Positions 63,913-64,000 of a stretch of 64,000 nucleotides of DNA are shown here, piece by piece. Positions within the stretch are counted from its first letter, which is position 1. The number at the start of each line of letters is the position of its first letter. Source of the DNA: Martelella alba (GTDB lineage: Bacteria > Pseudomonadota > Alphaproteobacteria > Rhizobiales > Rhizobiaceae). Under the pieces are notes generated by a model. The model did not search any database. It saw only the letters and a list, made by a program, of their open reading frames with translations, and had not been told where the DNA came from. Position numbers and translations under genes: made by a program. The stretch lies in contig NZ_VHLG01000013.1 in NCBI RefSeq assembly GCF_006516955.1, forward strand, positions 82,130 to 146,129, given 5' to 3'.

Positions 63913-64000
63913 AGCGCTGTCTGCGCCCCACATTGCCGACGATAGGCGTCGTTGCGAATTGATACGCATCCGAAGAGAAGGAGTGCGTTTCGCAATGTTC

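Overview
The window reads as a chromosomal or large-replicon accessory segment of an alphaproteobacterium, most likely in the Hyphomicrobiales (Rhizobiaceae-like). Pointers are the GC-rich coding bias, the density of solute-binding-protein ABC operons, LacI/GntR/MocR-controlled catabolic islands, and rhizobial-type IS remnants. This assignment is inference; there is no rRNA or marker gene here, and I saw no tRNA and no CRISPR array.

Layout. (1) 1-2308: a partial ArsR-type regulator diverging from trxB, a WCRPC thioredoxin and an OsmC-like peroxidase, a thiol/peroxide defence unit. (2) 2956-9205 (minus): a seven-gene operon of polar-amino-acid-type ABC transporter, a DIT1/PvcA (isonitrile synthase) family enzyme, a ROK kinase, a GntR regulator and a NagB-like sugar-phosphate enzyme. 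No PvcB-type oxygenase is present. This combination is the strongest candidate for an undescribed pathway. (3) 9684-13693 (plus): a potFGHI-type polyamine transporter. (4) 13721-20429 (minus): an amino-acid-type ABC transporter with a DSD1-like PLP enzyme, RidA, a DoeB-like deacylase and a LacI regulator; two identical LacI-type operators sit upstream.

(5) 20894-33956: a MocR-type regulator at the centre of a catabolic island with an aldehyde dehydrogenase, two enolase-superfamily enzymes, a DAO-family oxidase, a polyamine-type ABC transporter, a small cupin and a GMC oxidoreductase. Three copies of a 22-bp-phased direct repeat lie in front of the three transcription units and look like the MocR operators. 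(6) 34067-48239: an M16 peptidase, a 2412-residue protein with about 16 DUF11-like repeats, an IstB relic, and an RTX calcium-binding protein; this is a cell-surface/secretion region. (7) 48390-58148: a GntR-controlled glucuronoxylan-oligosaccharide operon (CUT1 ABC transporter, GH43, GH67). (8) 58638-63566: two related polytopic GT-C-like proteins around a GT2 glycosyltransferase and GtrA flippase pair, followed by IS and recombinase debris to the window end.

How it fits together: five complete ABC importers, four of them in operons with their own catabolic enzymes and regulator, show a scavenger of amines, amino compounds and plant cell-wall sugars. In four of the five, a stem-loop follows the binding-protein gene, which would let the binding protein be made in excess over the membrane components.
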